This document shows positions 1-10,398 of a stretch of 64,000 nucleotides of DNA, one piece after another (within the stretch, counting starts at the first letter, position 1; each line of letters begins with the position of its first letter). A model generated the notes under the pieces. The model made no database searches. It was not told the DNA's origin and was given only the letters and a program-made list of their open reading frames with translations. Origin of the DNA: Lysobacter sp. Root76 (lineage in GTDB: Bacteria > Pseudomonadota > Gammaproteobacteria > Xanthomonadales > Xanthomonadaceae); NCBI RefSeq assembly GCF_001428685.1, contig NZ_LMIK01000001.1, positions 869,695-933,694 of the forward strand. The letters are read 5' to 3'. Made by a program: the position numbers and the translations under genes.

Positions 1-510
1 GGTCCGGAAATCCTGCGCGATTTCGCCGGCAAGCGCCTGGACTACTTCGTCACCGGCTGGGGCACCGGCGGCACGCTCAGCGGCGCCGGCCAGGTGCTCA
101 AGCTGGCCCGCCCCGACTTGAAGATCATCGCCTCCGAACCCGCCGGCGCCTCGCTGCTGAGCGGCAAGGACTGGCAGCCGCACAAGATCCAGGGCTGGAC
201 CCCGGACTTCGTACCGGCCGTGCTCGACCGCGGCGTCGCCGACGAGATCCGCCCGGTAGACGACCTGCTCGCCCGCGACACCTCGCGCCGCCTCGCCGCT
301 GAAGAAGGCGTGTTCGTCGGCATCTCCGCCGGCGCCACCGTCGCCGCGGCGTTGCAGGTCGCCGAGCAGGCACCGGCCGGCACGGTGCTGCTGGCGATGC
401 TGCCCGATACCGGCGAGCGCTATCTCTCGACGTTCCTGTTCGAGGGCGTCGCCGAGGGCTCGGATGACGAATGGCTGGCGTCGTTGGAACGGGAAGCCGT
501 AGAAGCCTGA
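1..510 (+). CDS. cysK: Cysteine synthase, C-terminal part (gene cut by window start)
   Basis: The window opens in frame inside this gene; 169 residues remain. It is a PLP-dependent O-acetylserine sulfhydrylase that makes L-cysteine from O-acetylserine and sulfide in the cytoplasm. The visible part begins near GPEILRDF and contains the PLP phosphate-binding loop GTGGTLSG at about residues 21-28, then EGVFVGISAGA, the family segment with the serine near the pyridine nitrogen, and LPDTGERYLS near the C-terminus. All of these are typical of CysK/CysM. The family is usually about 310-330 residues, so the N-terminal half with the PLP lysine lies outside. CysK versus CysM cannot be settled from this half; CysK is the better fit from the GERYLST ending. 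Confidence 0.9.
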   Translation, partial: GPEILRDFAGKRLDYFVTGWGTGGTLSGAGQVLKLARPDLKIIASEPAGASLLSGKDWQPHKIQGWTPDFVPAVLDRGVADEIRPVDDLLARDTSRRLAAEEGVFVGISAGATVAAALQVAEQAPAGTVLLAMLPDTGERYLSTFLFEGVAEGSDDEWLASLEREAVEA

Positions 511-735
511 CACCGGCGCGTTCGCGTTACGGCTGGATGCGAGCCATCAGCACGTAGTTCTCTCCTCCGCACCTTCGTTCACCACGGGCGCGAATACCAC
601 GCTGAAGTCAGCGTATCCCCGCCCTGCGCGGGGTGACGGAAACCGGGCATCACCACGATGCCCGTAAGCCCACTGTCGCGGCCTCCCTAGCGCCCTCACC
701 GCCATGCCGCTCAACGATCGCGGTTGCGGCTGCGA

Positions 736-787
<52 letters not shown>

Positions 788-906
788 ATTGGAATCCATT
801 GAGCCGCACTACGACGAGCAACCGTAGACCCGAAGGGCGGCGCGCAGGACGCGCGCCGTTTACTCGCAAGGGAGGGTTGTCAAGAAACAGCCCTTCTCTT
901 TGGTTA

Positions 907-3201
<2,295 letters not shown>

Positions 3202-3305
3202 GCGGATCTGGTGCACGCCAACGTCTGGGGCGGCGACACGCGGGACGAAGCGCTGCGGACGGCGCTGCGGGCCGGCGAACCCGAGCCGCACAGACGCCCC
3301 GCATA

Positions 3306-3560
3306 GGCACGGCGTAAGCCGCGATTCGTGTCGGCGCATGAATGCATTCGACGCAGGCCGGTGTTGCGGCCGCGGTGCGCCCCTCCTGCAGAGAAGCCCC
3401 CCACCGCAACACGATCCAAGCGATGCAAGGTCACCGGATCTGGCACCACGAGCGAACGTCTTTCACTGTAGGAGCGGCGTAAGCCGCGACCGCGACACCG
3501 GCCTGCGTCGGATGCCCAGTGTTTCCGCGCTACTGCAATCGCGGCTCACGCCGCTCCCAC
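3306..3560. repeat. Three REP-like palindromes in the murU-hda spacer
   Basis: Copies of a palindromic element lie at about 3309-3325 (GGCACGGCGTAAGCCGCGAT), 3468-3490 (GTAGGAGCGGCGTAAGCCGC then GAC) and, inverted, 3539-3560 (TCGCGGCTCACGCCGCTCCC then AC). The core GGAGCGGCGTAAGCCGCG folds into a short GC-rich hairpin. The 371-base spacer 3202-3572 between the convergent murU and hda genes otherwise shows no gene. The inverted pair may serve as a bidirectional transcription barrier, which is inference. Confidence 0.75.
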
Positions 3561-3572
3561 AGCCCGGGAGAT

Positions 3573-4268
3573 TCAGCGCTGCTCCAGCGTCTGCCGCAGG
3601 AACGGCACCGTGATCCGGCGCTGGGCCGCGAGCGAGGCGCGGTCGAGGCGGTCGAGCAGCGCGGTCAGGCCGGCCAGGTCACGGTCGACGCGCTTGAGCA
3701 GCCATTCCAGCGCGGCCTCTTCCAGCACCAGGCCGCGGCGTTGCGCGCGTTGGCGCAGCACTTCGGCGCGGCCGTCGTCGTCCAGCGGCGACAGCGCGAT
3801 GCGTGCGCATTGCGAGAGCCGCGAGCGCAGGTCCGGCAGGCTCAGGGCGAGGCCGTCGGGGGCGTCGCGACCGGCGTAGATCACCGCGGCGCCGGCGGCG
3901 CGGGCGCGGTTGTGGGCGTCGAACAGGGCGACCTCGTCCTCGCGCGTGCCGGCGATGACGTCCAGGCCGTCCAGGGCGAGCAGGTCGTTGCCTTCCAGCG
4001 CGTCGAGCGCGTCGCGCAGGCGCCCAGCGGCCGCGACCAGCGGCAGGTAGGCAGCGCGGCGTCCGGCCGCTTCGGCGGCGGCGCAGGCGGCGAGCAGCAG
4101 GTGGGTCTTGCCGACGCCCGCGGGCCCGGCCAGGTACAGCCAGTCGCCGCCGGGCTGCTCGGCCAGCGCGCGCAGTTGCGCGATCGCCCCGGCCGGCGCG
4201 GCGACGAAGGTATCCAGTCGCTGATCCGGCGGGTAGCGCAGCGCCAGCGGCAGCTGCTTCGCGCTCAT
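3573..4268 (-). CDS. hda: DnaA regulatory inactivator Hda
   Basis: A 231-residue AAA+ protein related to the DnaA ATPase domain. The N-terminus has QLPLAL at residues 5-10, the clamp-binding hexapeptide that tethers Hda to the DNA-loaded beta clamp. Walker A is GPAGVGKTH at about residues 48-56, LALDGLD is the Walker B-like segment, and SRLSQCARIAL carries the sensor region. Hda with the clamp stimulates ATP hydrolysis by DnaA and so prevents re-initiation of replication. The length matches the family (about 230). It lies 10 bases downstream of the AI-2E permease gene and is probably co-transcribed with it. Confidence 0.93.
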   Translation of the reverse strand: MSAKQLPLALRYPPDQRLDTFVAAPAGAIAQLRALAEQPGGDWLYLAGPAGVGKTHLLLAACAAAEAAGRRAAYLPLVAAAGRLRDALDALEGNDLLALDGLDVIAGTREDEVALFDAHNRARAAGAAVIYAGRDAPDGLALSLPDLRSRLSQCARIALSPLDDDGRAEVLRQRAQRRGLVLEEAALEWLLKRVDRDLAGLTALLDRLDRASLAAQRRITVPFLRQTLEQR

Positions 4269-4278
4269 ACGGACGTAT

Positions 4279-5430
4279 TCACTCGGCTTCGCGCTCGCTC
4301 GGCGCCGTCACGATGTGCGGACCCGGCTCCAGCAGGATCGCTGACGGCGTGCCCGCGTACAGGCGGCTGTGGGTGTAGCGTTCCTGGGCGTAGCGCAGCA
4401 GCACGTTGGCGACCGCCGCCACCGGCAGCGCCAGCAGCATGCCGAGGAACCCGAACAGCTGGCCGCCGGCGAGCACGGCGAAGATCACCGCCACCGGATG
4501 CAGGCCGATGCGGTCGCCGACCAGCTTGGGCGTGAGCCAATAGCCTTCGATCAGCTGGCCGATGCCGAACACCGTCAGCACGCCGGCGACGTACTTCCAG
4601 TCGCCGTACTGGACCAGCGCGGCGATGGTGCCCAGGATGATGCCGCTGGCCGGGCCCAGGTAGGGCACGAAGGTCAGCAGGCCGGCGATCAGGCCGATCA
4701 GGATGCCCAGGTCCAGACCCACCGCCCACAGACCCAGGCCGTACATCACGCCCAGGATCAGCATGACCAGGAACTGGCCGCGCAGGAACGCGCCGAGCAC
4801 GTCGCTGGACTCGCGCGCGAGGCGGCCGACGATGTCGAGGTGGTTGCGCGGAATCAGCGAAGCCACGCGCGCGACCATCAGGTCCCAGTCGCGCAGGAAG
4901 AAGAAGGTGATCACCGGCAGCAGGGCGATGTTGGCGGCCATGCCGATCAGGGCGAAGCCCGAGCGCGACAGGTAGCCCAGCAGGGTGCTGGCGACGCCGC
5001 CGGCGCGCTCCCAGTTGCTGCGCAGCAGCTGGGTGATGTGTTCCAGGTCCAGCCAGTTGGTGATTTCCAGACCGCTGCGCGCTTCGACCCACGGCAGCGC
5101 GGTGTTCATGAACCAGTCGCGGTAGCTGGGCAGCGAGGCGATCAGGGTGGTGATCTGGCGTTCGATCAGCGGCACCAGGATCACCAGCACCAGCAGCACC
5201 AGCAATGCCATCGCCGTGAACACCAGGGTCACGGCGACGTTGCGCGAGCGTCCGGCGCGTTCGAGCCGGTCGACCAGCGGATCGCCCAGCCAGCCCAGCA
5301 GGGCCGCGACCACGAACGGGGTCAGGATCGGCGCCAGCAGCCACAGCAGCCAGCATGCGCCCAGGCCGAGCGCGGCCCATTGCAGGCGACGCAGGAATTG
5401 GGCGATGTCGTGCAGGGGCGAGGTTTCCAT
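4279..5430 (-). CDS. AI-2E family permease (PerM/YdiK-like)
   Basis: A 383-residue integral membrane protein of the AI-2 exporter-like (PF01594) family. Hydrophobic segments are visible near residues 16-45, 65-88, 157-180, 215-245, 250-275 and 310-345. The family hallmarks appear: LLPVITFFFLRDWD in the middle, then FVPYLGP and the C-terminal PVAVIFAVLAGGQLFGFLG. Family members are often named permeases; the substrate is unknown and AI-2 export is shown for only a few. It sits directly upstream of hda, an arrangement common in xanthomonads and pseudomonads. Confidence 0.85.
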   Translation of the reverse strand: METSPLHDIAQFLRRLQWAALGLGACWLLWLLAPILTPFVVAALLGWLGDPLVDRLERAGRSRNVAVTLVFTAMALLVLLVLVILVPLIERQITTLIASLPSYRDWFMNTALPWVEARSGLEITNWLDLEHITQLLRSNWERAGGVASTLLGYLSRSGFALIGMAANIALLPVITFFFLRDWDLMVARVASLIPRNHLDIVGRLARESSDVLGAFLRGQFLVMLILGVMYGLGLWAVGLDLGILIGLIAGLLTFVPYLGPASGIILGTIAALVQYGDWKYVAGVLTVFGIGQLIEGYWLTPKLVGDRIGLHPVAVIFAVLAGGQLFGFLGMLLALPVAAVANVLLRYAQERYTHSRLYAGTPSAILLEPGPHIVTAPSEREAE

Positions 5431-5455
5431 CCGGGGATCCTGTCGGTTCGAGCGT

Positions 5456-5482
5456 GCGACGCGCCGTGGAGCGGCGCGTCGC
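5456..5482. repeat. Perfect 10-bp inverted repeat between permease and DUF2066 genes
   Basis: GCGACGCGCC (5456-5465) and GGCGCGTCGC (5473-5482) form a perfect stem around a seven-base loop. It sits in the 99-base gap between two minus-strand genes. There is no T-run on either side, so it is a weak candidate for a factor-dependent terminator or mRNA-stabilising hairpin. Confidence 0.55.
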
Positions 5483-5529
5483 GGTTCGTGATTCAGCGCA
5501 GCGGGCTAATCAGCCATCAACCCAGCCGA

Positions 5530-6603
5530 TCAACGCAGCCGGTACACCGGCGGCTGGCCTTCCAGGCCTTCCTGCGCCTCGAGCACGTCGTCGCCCTGGG
5601 TCATGCGATTGAAGCCCTGCAGGCCGGAGATCAGATCCAGCTCGAACTCGACCCCGCCCGGGGTCGCCCGCACCGGGGTGATCCGGCGCACCACGGCCAG
5701 CCGCTGCAGGTAGCCGGACAGGCGGATGAAGTCGTCGCTGCTGGTGAGGCCGGTGAAGGTGACGCGGTAGATGCCCGGCGGGCCCGCGGCGGTGCCGCGC
5801 TTGGCGTAGCGGCGCATCAGGGCGTCGGCGGCACCGTCGGCGCCGCCGGACATGGCGCGGCGGGCGTCGGGCTCTTCGCTGGACCAGGTCGACAGCACCT
5901 TGCCGCTGTCGACGAAAATCCAGTCGGCCTTCCAGCCGGCCTTGGAGCGATAGAGCTTGCCGATCAGCTGCATCGGCGGGCTGTAGCGGGCCGAAGCGCG
6001 CGCCACCGCGGCGCTGTCGCCGCGCCAGATCGCACCGACCGTGGCCTGTTCAGCGGCGTTGCCGGTGGGCAGGCCGAGCCGGTAGCCGCGCTCGATCGCG
6101 CGGTTCAGGGTCGAACGGGCGGCGTTGGCCTGGGCCAGGCTGACCAGGCGCGGGCCGCTGCCGTCGTCGATGGCCAGCCACAGCACCGGCTTGGGGCGCG
6201 GGGTCGGCCAGACCGGCAGGCCCAGTACCGAGGCCAGGCTGTCGACCTGGGACTGGTCGAAATTGACCACCAAAGTCGTGCGGTAGCTGGGCGCCCCGGT
6301 CGGGCCCACGCCCTCGTCCTGGCGGTAGTCGTAGCCGGCCACGTAGTCCTTGGCGCGGCGCAGTTCCTGGCCCACGCCCGGGCGCGCGGCCGCGCCGCGG
6401 TCGCCGGAGAGCTTGCCCAGCACCTGCGCCAGCGCGCGCGCGAAACCGGCGTTGCGCTCGGCTTCGCCCTGGCCGTTGACCGGCACCTCGGCCGCATAGA
6501 CGCCCTCAGCCTTGGCACGATCGCCTTCGACACGCTGCGCGAAGGCGGCAGAGCTCGCCAGCAGCAGGGTCGCGACCAGAAAAACGCGGATTGCCCGAAC
6601 CAT
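5530..6603 (-). CDS. Exported DUF2066 domain protein
   Basis: I start this at 6603, where MVRAIRVFLVATLLLASSAA gives a clean signal peptide ending AFAQ; the frame stays open a further 52 codons upstream without a signal. The mature protein (357 residues in total with signal) matches DUF2066, a family found next to purM/hda in many gammaproteobacteria, with VYAAEVPVNGQGEAERNAG near the N-terminus. No enzymatic motif is visible; function unknown, presumably periplasmic. It is divergent from purM with 127 bases between the starts. Confidence 0.8.
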   Translation of the reverse strand: MVRAIRVFLVATLLLASSAAFAQRVEGDRAKAEGVYAAEVPVNGQGEAERNAGFARALAQVLGKLSGDRGAAARPGVGQELRRAKDYVAGYDYRQDEGVGPTGAPSYRTTLVVNFDQSQVDSLASVLGLPVWPTPRPKPVLWLAIDDGSGPRLVSLAQANAARSTLNRAIERGYRLGLPTGNAAEQATVGAIWRGDSAAVARASARYSPPMQLIGKLYRSKAGWKADWIFVDSGKVLSTWSSEEPDARRAMSGGADGAADALMRRYAKRGTAAGPPGIYRVTFTGLTSSDDFIRLSGYLQRLAVVRRITPVRATPGGVEFELDLISGLQGFNRMTQGDDVLEAQEGLEGQPPVYRLR

Positions 6604-6684
6604 CGCTGTCCCTACATAGGTGCGTAATGGAGGAAATGGTGCCGTAGTGGGGCCGCAACGTCCATTCACACGCTCCGCGACTGT

Positions 6685-6690
6685 TAAAAT
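6685..6690 (+). promoter_or_regulatory. Candidate -10 element for purM
   Basis: TAAAAT in the AT-rich word TTAAAATAT lies about 40 bases before the GTG start of purM, in the divergent gap with the DUF2066 gene. It stands out in this GC-rich sequence. No convincing -35 box was found at 16-18 bases upstream. Confidence 0.45.
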
Positions 6691-6730
6691 ATCGGGCTCG
6701 TCCTCTTCAAACGCGCCCGCCGGAGCCGCC

Positions 6731-7792
6731 GTGACCGCTTCCACCCCCGACGCTCCCACTCCCCTGACCTACCGCGACGCCGGTGTCGACATCGACGCGG
6801 GCAATGCCCTGGTCGAACGCATCAAGCCGATGGTCAAGCGCAGCTTCCGCCCCGAAGTCATGGGCGGGCTGGGCGGTTTCGGCGCGCTGTTCGACTTGTC
6901 CGGCAAGTTCCGCGAGCCGGTGCTGGTCTCCGGCACCGACGGCGTCGGCACCAAGCTCAAGCTGGCGCAGCAGCTCGGCCGCCACGACAGCATCGGCATC
7001 GATCTGGTCGGCATGTGCGTGAACGACATCCTGGTGCAGGGCGCCGAGCCGCTGTTCTTCCTCGACTACTTCGCCACCGGCAAGCTCGACGTGGACACCG
7101 CCGCGGCGGTGGTCGGCGGCATCGCGAGCGGCTGCGAGCAGTCCGGCTGCGCGCTGATCGGCGGCGAAACCGCCGAGATGCCCGACATGTATCCGCCGGG
7201 CGAGTACGACCTGGCCGGTTTCACCGTCGGCGCGGTCGAGAAGTCGCAGTTGCTCGACGGCAGCCGTGTCGGCGAGGGCGATCTGCTGATCGGCCTGGCC
7301 TCCAGCGGCCCGCATTCCAACGGCTACTCGCTGATCCGGCGCATCTACGACCGCGCCGGCCGCCCGGCCGACACCGACCTGGGCGGGGTCAAACTGATCG
7401 ACGCGCTGATGGCGCCGACCCGTCTGTACGTGAAGCCGGTGCTGGAACTGCTGCGCGGCAACGGCGGCGAGCACACGATCCACGGCATGGCCCACATCAC
7501 CGGTGGCGGCCTGACCGAGAACATCATCCGCGTGGTGCCCGACGGCCTCGGCCTGGACATCGATGCCGCGTCCTGGGAACTGCCGCCGGTGTTCCAGTGG
7601 CTGCAGCGCGAAGGCGCGGTGCCGCAGGAAGAAATGTGGCGCACCTTCAACTGCGGCATCGGTTTCGTGCTGATCGTGGCGCCGCAGGACGCCGCCGCGA
7701 TCGAAGCCGAGCTGCAGCGCATGGAGCTGGCCCACTGGCGCATCGGCAAGGTGGTCGCGCGTGCCGATGGCGAACGCGTGCATATCGGCTGA
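6731..7792 (+). CDS. purM: Phosphoribosylformylglycinamidine cyclo-ligase (AIR synthetase)
   Basis: The fifth step of purine synthesis: FGAM plus ATP gives AIR. I take the GTG at 6731, giving 353 residues (E. coli PurM is about 345); the open frame extends 37 codons further upstream with no family similarity. Recognisable blocks are [82 protein letters not shown] and [11 protein letters not shown], all diagnostic for PurM. purN, the enzyme for an earlier step, lies 1.8 kb downstream on the same strand, separated by three unrelated small genes. Confidence 0.96.
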   Translation: MTASTPDAPTPLTYRDAGVDIDAGNALVERIKPMVKRSFRPEVMGGLGGFGALFDLSGKFREPVLVSGTDGVGTKLKLAQQLGRHDSIGIDLVGMCVNDILVQGAEPLFFLDYFATGKLDVDTAAAVVGGIASGCEQSGCALIGGETAEMPDMYPPGEYDLAGFTVGAVEKSQLLDGSRVGEGDLLIGLASSGPHSNGYSLIRRIYDRAGRPADTDLGGVKLIDALMAPTRLYVKPVLELLRGNGGEHTIHGMAHITGGGLTENIIRVVPDGLGLDIDAASWELPPVFQWLQREGAVPQEEMWRTFNCGIGFVLIVAPQDAAAIEAELQRMELAHWRIGKVVARADGERVHIG

Positions 7793-7820
7793 GCCGCGGG
7801 TGACGTACGCGCAAGGGCGC

Positions 7821-8426
7821 ATGAGCACGGTCCAGGGGATCGCGCTGGGCGCGGTGCTGGTCGTGTTCGCGATCAGCTGGATCGCGCCGACCAGCCCGTT
7901 CGAACAAGGCATGCACAGCGTGCTGACGGTGGTCGGCCTGGCCTGGCTGTGGCTGCACAACCGGCGCTGGCCGATGCGCGACAGCCATTTCGTCGCGATC
8001 TGCGTCTTCATGATCGCGCACTGCGTCGCCGCGCGCTGGCTGTATTCCTACGTGCCCTACGACCGCTGGATCCAGTGGCTGAGCGGCGGCTGGTCGCTGG
8101 ATCGCGCGCTGGGCTTCGAACGCAATCATTTCGACCGCCTGATCCATTTCCTCTACGGCGTGTGCTTCGCGCCGGCGGTGCGCGAATACTTCCGCCAGCG
8201 CTGGCCCGCCCTGAGCGCGCGCCAGGCGTTCGTGCTCGCGGTCGCCGCGATCATGTGCACCAGCCTGATCTACGAATGGATCGAATGGGCGATCGCGCTG
8301 GGTATGTCGCCTGAGGCAGCCGAGTCCTACAACGGCCAGCAGGGCGATGTCTGGGACGCGCATACCGACATGTTCCTGGCGACCCTGGGTGCGCTGGCGG
8401 CATGGCCGCGCCGCCGCCGGGCATGA
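7821..8426 (+). CDS. DUF2238 (YjdF-type) integral membrane protein
   Basis: A 201-residue polytopic membrane protein starting at ATG 7821, 28 bases after purM. Hydrophobic segments lie near residues 5-22, 28-43, 55-72, 105-122, 138-158 and 175-190. The conserved FERNHFDRLIHFLYG and IYEWIEWAIA, and the closing DVWDAHTDMFLATLGALAAW, are typical of PF09997 (DUF2238). Function is unknown. The end overlaps the next start by four bases (ATGA). A degenerate second copy of its C-terminal sequence lies about 540 bases downstream, which suggests a local duplication. Confidence 0.82.
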   Translation: MSTVQGIALGAVLVVFAISWIAPTSPFEQGMHSVLTVVGLAWLWLHNRRWPMRDSHFVAICVFMIAHCVAARWLYSYVPYDRWIQWLSGGWSLDRALGFERNHFDRLIHFLYGVCFAPAVREYFRQRWPALSARQAFVLAVAAIMCTSLIYEWIEWAIALGMSPEAAESYNGQQGDVWDAHTDMFLATLGALAAWPRRRRA

Positions 8427-8896
8427 GCGCGAGCGAGCCTTCGCCCCTGCACGACTTCGCAGGCCGCGTCGCCGCGGTCGACTGGGACGCCTACGCCCGT
8501 CCCGACGGGATCGACGCCGCGGCGGTGCGCGACGCCCTGGCGCAAGCCCTGCACGCGCACGACCGCAGCAGCAGCGAGCGCGCCTATCGCGCCGTGCTGC
8601 AGGCGGTCGGCGACGATCGCGCCGGCAGCTACTGCGCGGTCGCGGTCGCGGTGCTGCCGTTCCTGGGCGAACTGATGCGCCACGGCGACAGCTGGCCGCG
8701 CAGCACGGCCCTGGAAGCCTTCGTCGACCTCGCCCTGTCGTTCGAGCCCGACGCCGGCCAGCAGGCGCTCGCCGCCGAACTGGCGCGGCAGGCGCGCGCC
8801 CTGCGCCCGGTGCTGGAAGCCATCGCCGCGCAAGGCGGCGCCGACGCGGTCACCGCCCATCAGGCCCTGCTGGGCCTGGAACCCGGCCCGGACTGA
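8423..8896 (+). CDS. Unrecognised soluble protein
   Basis: A 157-residue protein beginning MSASEPSPLHDFAG at an ATG that overlaps the preceding stop by four bases, so it is probably translated by coupling. It is rich in Ala, Leu, Arg and acidic residues, has no signal peptide or membrane segment, and looks all-helical, with a possible HEAT-like character (AVAVLPFLGELMRHGDSWPR). I do not recognise a family with certainty. It sits between the DUF2238 gene and a broken copy of that gene's end, so it may have been inserted or brought in by recombination. Confidence 0.65.
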   Translation: MSASEPSPLHDFAGRVAAVDWDAYARPDGIDAAAVRDALAQALHAHDRSSSERAYRAVLQAVGDDRAGSYCAVAVAVLPFLGELMRHGDSWPRSTALEAFVDLALSFEPDAGQQALAAELARQARALRPVLEAIAAQGGADAVTAHQALLGLEPGPD

Positions 8897-8904
8897 GCGC
8901 GGGC

Positions 8905-8962
8905 GCGCACGGCCCTGGGTTTCTTGCGACACTGGCCGCGCTGACGGCCTGGCCGCGCGGAC
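8905..8962 (+). pseudogene. Remnant of a second DUF2238 gene C-terminus
   Basis: Translated in the frame of the following gene, this stretch reads AHGPGFLATLAALTAWPRG. It matches AHTDMFLATLGALAAWPRR at the end of the intact DUF2238 protein. Over the 41 bases from 8920 the DNA matches 8375-8415 at roughly 33 positions. It has no start codon or family sequence upstream, so it is a fragment. It shows that either a second DUF2238 copy was lost here or the 157-residue gene arrived by a tail duplication. Confidence 0.6.
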
Positions 8963-8997
8963 CCGCGCGGCGCACGGCCGACCTTCATGGAGGATGC

Positions 8998-9405
8998 ATG
9001 GGCGCCTGGGGCATCGGTTCGTTCGACAACGACAACGCCTGCGACTGGCTGCTGGACCTGATCGACGGCGAGGACCTCGCGCCGCTGCGCGTGGCGATTA
9101 CGCAGGTGCTGGCCGACGACGACTATCTGGATTCGGATGTCGCGGTCGAGGCCCTGGCGGCGATCGAAGTGCTGGCCGCGACCCTGGGCCGCCCGACCGC
9201 CGCGATCACCGACGAGGACGATCTGCGGGCCTGGCTGGCGCGGCTGCAGCCGCAGGCCGACACGGCGCTGGTGCGCGAAGCCCTGCGCGCGATCGACCGG
9301 ATCCTGGCGCCGGAATCGGAGCTGCGCGAGCTCTGGGAAGAAACCGAGGACTACGACGACTGGCGCGCCGACGTCGGACGCCTGCGTTCGCATTTGACCG
9401 CGTAA
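8998..9405 (+). CDS. DUF4259 domain protein
   Basis: A 135-residue acidic cytoplasmic protein. It begins MGAWGIGSFDNDNACDWLLD, the hallmark opening of DUF4259 proteins, and has no signal or membrane segment. The start ATG follows CATGGAGGATGC, giving a reasonable GGAGG ribosome site. Function is unknown; the family is scattered and often encoded in accessory positions. It lies between the remnant of a DUF2238 tail and the purN spacer. Confidence 0.8.
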   Translation: MGAWGIGSFDNDNACDWLLDLIDGEDLAPLRVAITQVLADDDYLDSDVAVEALAAIEVLAATLGRPTAAITDEDDLRAWLARLQPQADTALVREALRAIDRILAPESELRELWEETEDYDDWRADVGRLRSHLTA

Positions 9406-9441
9406 CCCCGCGCGGCCGGGCGACGGCCGCCGCTCTGAACA

Positions 9442-9487
9442 GATTCGTCCGACCGGATTTGCCTGACAGGATTCGTCCGGCCGGATT
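9442..9487. repeat. Pair of 18-bp near-palindromic direct repeats upstream of purN
   Basis: GATTCGTCCGACCGGATT (9442-9459) and GATTCGTCCGGCCGGATT (9470-9487) differ at one base and are 28 bases apart. The centre TCCGGCCGGA of the second is a perfect palindrome. The pair sits in the 220-base gap between the DUF4259 gene and purN, about 140-180 bases before the purN start. The spacing (28 bases, not a helical-turn multiple) weakens but does not exclude an operator. Confidence 0.5.
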
Positions 9488-9591
9488 CGAGCCCAGCGAG
9501 CGGGCACGCTTCGCAACGCCTGGCGGCACTCGATCCGCGCACCGGCGTCGGCCGATAGCCCTCCGTGCGCCGCCGGCCGCGGCGGATCGCC

Positions 9592-9597
9592 TAAAAT
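9592..9597 (+). promoter_or_regulatory. Candidate -10 element for purN
   Basis: TAAAAT is the only AT-rich hexamer in a very GC-rich spacer and lies 28 bases before the chosen ATG. No clear -35 box is seen. Confidence 0.4.
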
Positions 9598-9625
9598 GCG
9601 CCTCCGCTCCCGAATCCCCGCCCGC

Positions 9626-10288
9626 ATGCCCCAGCTTCCCCGGATCGCCGTCCTCGCCTCGGGACGCGGCAGCAACCTGCAGGCGGTGCTGGACGCGATC
9701 GCGGACGGCCGTCTGGCCGCCGAGGTGGTCGGGGTCTACTCGGACAAGCCCGAGGCCGCCGCCCTGCAGCGGGTGCCGGCCGCGCAGCGCTGGAGCGCCG
9801 ATCCGCGCGCTTACGCCTCGCGCGAGGACTTCGACGCGGCGCTCGCCGACGCGGTCGCCGCATCCGCGCCGGACTGGGTACTGTGCGCGGGCTACCTGCG
9901 CATCCTCGGCAACGGATTCGTGGACCGCTTCCGCGGCCGCCTGCTCAACATCCACCCCTCCCTGCTGCCGCTGCATCGCGGCCTGCGCACGCATGCGCGC
10001 GCGATCGCCGCCGGCGACCGCGAACACGGCGCCAGCGTGCATTTCGTGATCCCGGAGCTCGATGCCGGCTCGGTGATCGCCCAGGCGGTGGTACCGATCG
10101 TTCCCGGCGACGATGCCGACACCCTCGCCGCGCGCGTGCTTTCGGTGGAACACCCGCTGCTGTTGGCCACCTTGCAGTTGGTCGTGGCGGGCCGGATTAC
10201 TGAACAGGGCGCAAACGTGACCCTGGACGGTCATCCGCTATTTACCCCCCTGCGTTTAGATTCCGCCGGGAATTCGCTGAGCCGCTGA
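9626..10288 (+). CDS. purN: Phosphoribosylglycinamide formyltransferase (GAR transformylase)
   Basis: Uses 10-formyltetrahydrofolate to formylate GAR in purine synthesis. The start at 9626 (MPQLPRIAVLASGRGSNLQA) is preferred because the conserved glycine-rich phosphate loop then begins at residue 6; an ATG ten codons upstream is possible but overlaps the -10-like TAAAAT. The catalytic segment LLNIHPSLLPLHRGL is present with the folate-site Asn-His pair, and GASVHFVIPELDAG contains the conserved His and Asp. At 220 residues it matches the family. Confidence 0.95.
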   Translation: MPQLPRIAVLASGRGSNLQAVLDAIADGRLAAEVVGVYSDKPEAAALQRVPAAQRWSADPRAYASREDFDAALADAVAASAPDWVLCAGYLRILGNGFVDRFRGRLLNIHPSLLPLHRGLRTHARAIAAGDREHGASVHFVIPELDAGSVIAQAVVPIVPGDDADTLAARVLSVEHPLLLATLQLVVAGRITEQGANVTLDGHPLFTPLRLDSAGNSLSR

Positions 10289-10398
10289 ACCCGGAAGCGG
10301 ACCACTTGGTCGAGGGCTCCGCGCCCATCGCACCGGGCCTTCACACCGATCCACCCCGTCCGTCGACGCCTCGCGCCCCAAGGACCTTCGCTCCGCTT

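Noticed and set aside
4369-6627. 752-residue plus-strand frame opposite the permease and DUF2066 genes
   Set aside because: It is the antisense shadow of two genes with clear membrane and signal features; its His/Gln/Asp-rich composition is typical of such shadows.
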